Shown: positions 61,756 to 64,000 of the stretch, piece by piece
How positions within the stretch are numbered: the stretch's first letter is position 1
Layout of the letters: every line of letters starts with the position of its first letter
NCBI RefSeq assembly: GCF_003217775.1
Contig: NZ_QJVJ01000003.1
Coordinates: 496,001-560,000, forward strand
DNA: 64,000 nucleotides
Direction: 5' to 3'
Source: Paenibacillus flagellatus
Lineage (GTDB): Bacteria > Bacillota > Bacilli > Paenibacillales > NBRC-103111
Notes under the pieces: model-generated
Told to the model about the DNA's origin: nothing
Databases searched by the model: none
Seen by the model: the letters and a program-made list of their open reading frames with translations, nothing else
Made by a program: the position numbers and the translations under genes

Positions 61756-62529
61756 ATGGAACTGATCGTCTTGATGAAGCAAACGTTCGATACGGAGGAA
61801 AAAATCGTCGTCCGGGACGGAGCCGTCCAAGACGACGGCGCCAAGCTCATCATCAACCCGTACGACGAATATGCGGTGGAGGAGGCGATTCGGCTGAGAG
61901 ACCTGCACGGCGGCCAAGTGACCGTCGTCACGGTCGGGACCGACCGTAGCGCTGAGGCGCTGCGGACCGCGCTCGCGATGGGCGCCGACGAGGCGGTGCT
62001 GATCGAGGAGCCGGCCGGCGGTACGGACGAGGCCGGCGTCGCCAAGCTGCTGGCGGCGTACGCGCGAAGCCGGCCGTTCGACGCCGTGCTCGGCGGCCAC
62101 TTCTCCGTCGACCGCGGCTCCGGCCAAGTGGCGCTGCGCGTCGCCCAGCTGCTCGGCATCCCGCACGCCGGCGCGGTCACGAAGCTGGACGCCGATCCGG
62201 CCGCCGGACGGGCGGTCGCGACGCGGGACGCGGAGGGCGACGACGAGACGGTCGAGCTGCCGCTGCCGGCGCTGTTCACCGCCCAGCAAGGACTGAACGA
62301 GCCGCGCTATCCGACGCTGCCGGGCATCATGAAAGCGAAAAAAAAGCCGTTCGCCCGCTTGACTGCGGACGATCTCGGCTTATCCGGCGAAGAGACGGCG
62401 CCTCTCACGAGCGCGGTCGAGCTGTTCCCCCCGCCGGCCCGGCAAGCGGGCGTCCGGCTTGCGGGCGACGCCGCCGATCAAGCGCGGGAACTGGTCCGCA
62501 CGCTGCGCGAGGACGCGAAAGCGCTGTAA
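61756..62529 (+). CDS. etfB: Electron transfer flavoprotein beta subunit
   Basis: 257-residue EtfB: IVLMKQTFDTEEK start, INPYDEYAVEEAIRLRD, and the AMP-binding region VLGGHFSVDRGSGQVALRVAQLLGI-type segment. Carries electrons from acyl-CoA dehydrogenase with EtfA. Divergent from fadF; AAAGGAGC nine bases before the ATG. 44 bases before etfA. Confidence 0.95.
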   Translation: MELIVLMKQTFDTEEKIVVRDGAVQDDGAKLIINPYDEYAVEEAIRLRDLHGGQVTVVTVGTDRSAEALRTALAMGADEAVLIEEPAGGTDEAGVAKLLAAYARSRPFDAVLGGHFSVDRGSGQVALRVAQLLGIPHAGAVTKLDADPAAGRAVATRDAEGDDETVELPLPALFTAQQGLNEPRYPTLPGIMKAKKKPFARLTADDLGLSGEETAPLTSAVELFPPPARQAGVRLAGDAADQARELVRTLREDAKAL

Positions 62530-62573
62530 ACGAAACCGGTCGTCGACCGTAACCAAGGAGGGAACCGATACAC

Positions 62574-63581
62574 ATGAGCCGGGATATTCTCGTTATCGCC
62601 GAGCGGCGCGACGGTTCGCTGCGTCAAGTGTCGCTGGAAGCGATCGCGGCGGCGCGGACGATGGCGGGCGAAGACGGCGTCGTCCACGCGTTCGTCGCGG
62701 GCGACGCGCTCGAGCCGCACGTCCGCCGGCTGCTCGCCGCCGGAGCGGATCGCGTCCATACCGCGGCCCGTCCCGCGGGCGAGCCCTACACCGCGGAGAA
62801 GGCGTTCCGCGACGCGTCCGGCGTCGCCGCCCGCATCCGCCCCGCCGCGATCGTGCTCGGGCATACCGCGATCGGCCGCGAAGTCGCTCCGCGGCTCGCC
62901 GCCGCTCTCGACGCCGGTCAGCTGTCCGACGTCATCGCCATCGAGCGCGAGCCGGACGGAGACGGCTTGCGCTTTACCCGCCCGATCTATGCGGGCAAAG
63001 CGTTCGAAAAGCGCGTCTTCCGCCGGGAGCCGTGGGTCGTCACGATCCGGCCGAACAACTTTCCGGCGCCGGCCGCAACCGCCTCCGATGCGGCCGATTC
63101 GCCGGCCGTCGATTCCGCGGTCGTGCCGTTCGAGCCGGACGACGTCGACCTGCGCACCGTCGTTCGCGGCGTCGTCCGGCGGACGGCGGGCCAAACCGAC
63201 CTGGCCGAGGCGAAAATCGTCGTCTCCGGCGGCCGCGGCGTCAAGAGCGCCGACGGGTTCAAGCCGCTGGAGGAGCTGGCGGCGGCGCTCGGCGGAGCCG
63301 TCGGCGCGTCCCGCGGCGCGTGCGACGCCGGCTATTGCGACTACGCGCTGCAAATCGGCCAGACCGGCAAGGTGGTGACGCCGGAGCTGTACATCGCCTG
63401 CGGCATCAGCGGCGCGATCCAGCACTTGGCCGGCATGAGCCAGTCGCGCGTCATCGTCGCGATCAACAAAGACCCGGAAGCGCCCATCTTCAAAATCGCC
63501 GACTACGGCATCGTCGGCGACTTGTTCGAGGTCGTGCCGCTGCTGTCCGAGGAGGTCAGGCGCCTGGCTCCTCCGCGATAG
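62574..63581 (+). CDS. etfA: Electron transfer flavoprotein alpha subunit
   Basis: 335-residue EtfA. C-terminal FAD domain: SGGRGVKSADGFKPLEELA, GQTGKVVTPELYIACGISGA and KDPEAPIFKIADYGIVGD. Forms the FAD-bound heterodimer with EtfB. AAGGAGGG ribosome site upstream. Its end overlaps the convergent SGNH hydrolase gene by 26 bases. Confidence 0.96.
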   Translation: MSRDILVIAERRDGSLRQVSLEAIAAARTMAGEDGVVHAFVAGDALEPHVRRLLAAGADRVHTAARPAGEPYTAEKAFRDASGVAARIRPAAIVLGHTAIGREVAPRLAAALDAGQLSDVIAIEREPDGDGLRFTRPIYAGKAFEKRVFRREPWVVTIRPNNFPAPAATASDAADSPAVDSAVVPFEPDDVDLRTVVRGVVRRTAGQTDLAEAKIVVSGGRGVKSADGFKPLEELAAALGGAVGASRGACDAGYCDYALQIGQTGKVVTPELYIACGISGAIQHLAGMSQSRVIVAINKDPEAPIFKIADYGIVGDLFEVVPLLSEEVRRLAPPR

Positions 63582-64000
63582 GTCCGTAGCCCGCGACGGA
63601 GGCGACCCGCTCGGCGATGATCCGGTACCCTTCGCCGTTCGGATGAAACCGGTCGTCGGACAAATAGTCGTCCTCCCGGCCCAAAAAATCGTCGTACACG
63701 TCCACGACGCGTACGGAGCCGGAATTGAACGAGCGCAGATGCTCGTTGAACTTGCCGACCCAGAACGCGGCCTCCTCGAATTCCGGAAGCGGATTGTACA
63801 GCCCGAGCGCCACGACGGCGTAAGGTCCGCTTCCGGCCTTCACGGCGTGAATCGTCTCCAAAATGTGCGCGACATTGCGTTGATACTGCTTCAAGGCGGT
63901 CATCAGATGGCGCGGATCGCTGTCGAAGTAAAACCGCTTCGCCGCCTGGATCAAATCGTTGCCGCCGGCGGTCAGCGTAATGACCGCCGACCGTTCCGCC
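63556..64000 (-). CDS. SGNH/GDSL-family hydrolase (partial, continues past the window)
   Basis: C-terminal about 148 residues of an SGNH hydrolase; the beginning lies beyond position 64000. Visible: block III TLTAGGND (oxyanion Asn), and block V DRFHPNGEGYRII with catalytic Asp and His. The N-terminal block I (GDS) with the Ser is outside the window. Probable lipase/esterase or carbohydrate esterase, substrate unknown. The TTG at 63954 is internal, not a start. Confidence 0.85.
   Translation of the reverse strand, partial: AERSAVITLTAGGNDLIQAAKRFYFDSDPRHLMTALKQYQRNVAHILETIHAVKAGSGPYAVVALGLYNPLPEFEEAAFWVGKFNEHLRSFNSGSVRVVDVYDDFLGREDDYLSDDRFHPNGEGYRIIAERVASVAGYGPIAEEPGA

Overview
The window comes from a spore-forming Gram-positive bacterium of the Paenibacillaceae type (Paenibacillus/Cohnella-like). 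This is inferred from the GC-rich, Bacillus-style gene repertoire: an alpha/beta small acid-soluble spore protein, HelD, a fadNAE/etfBA set, a YhfH-type zinc ribbon, an SLH-domain protein, strong AGGAGG ribosome sites, and three LplB/YtcP-type sugar importers that all lack an ATPase gene. No rRNA, tRNA, CRISPR array, insertion sequence or prophage was seen. Most genes lie on the minus strand.

Layout. (1) 15-5855: a carbohydrate ABC importer (two permeases and a lipoprotein binding protein) followed upstream by a membrane-anchored AraC-type sensor-regulator. (2) 6057-18940: an M14-type zinc carboxypeptidase-like protein, then a polysaccharide locus with a Tat-exported right-handed beta-helix protein, a giant secreted heparinase-II/III-like lyase broken by one frameshift, and a second complete importer. 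(3) 19299-24667: a spore SASP, a CBS-domain protein, an SLH protein, a two-component system and a cysteine dioxygenase. (4) 24791-27715: an unknown protein, a divergent SDR, an orphan ABC ATPase and three very small genes. (5) 27831-38561: a DegT-type aminotransferase divergent from an AraC regulator, RpiR plus a sugar-phosphate isomerase-like protein, glutathione peroxidase with an MFS transporter, HelD, an MBL-fold hydrolase, hemolysin III and two small membrane proteins.

(6) 38684-47840 is the most intriguing part: nine minus-strand genes behind one good promoter encode a D-threonine-aldolase-like PLP enzyme, RidA, an M20 peptidase, an M81 (MlrC-like) peptidase, a class-III aminotransferase, an SDR, an IclR regulator, an amidohydrolase and a fumarylacetoacetate-hydrolase-family protein. 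The combination looks like a complete catabolic route for an amide- or peptide-linked (possibly D-configured or beta-hydroxy) amino compound; the substrate is not identifiable from sequence. Next to it (48124-49986) is a permease pair with no binding protein and, upstream, an unusual amidotransferase-fold/deacetylase-fold fusion (50158-51858).

(7) 52223-64000: a LOG-family nucleotide hydrolase, YhfH, a hotdog thioesterase, and the fatty-acid beta-oxidation block fadF-fadN-fadA-fadE divergent from etfB-etfA. This block forms a full cycle with its electron-transfer chain: acyl-CoA dehydrogenase to ETF to an iron-sulfur membrane oxidoreductase. An SGNH hydrolase gene runs off the right edge.
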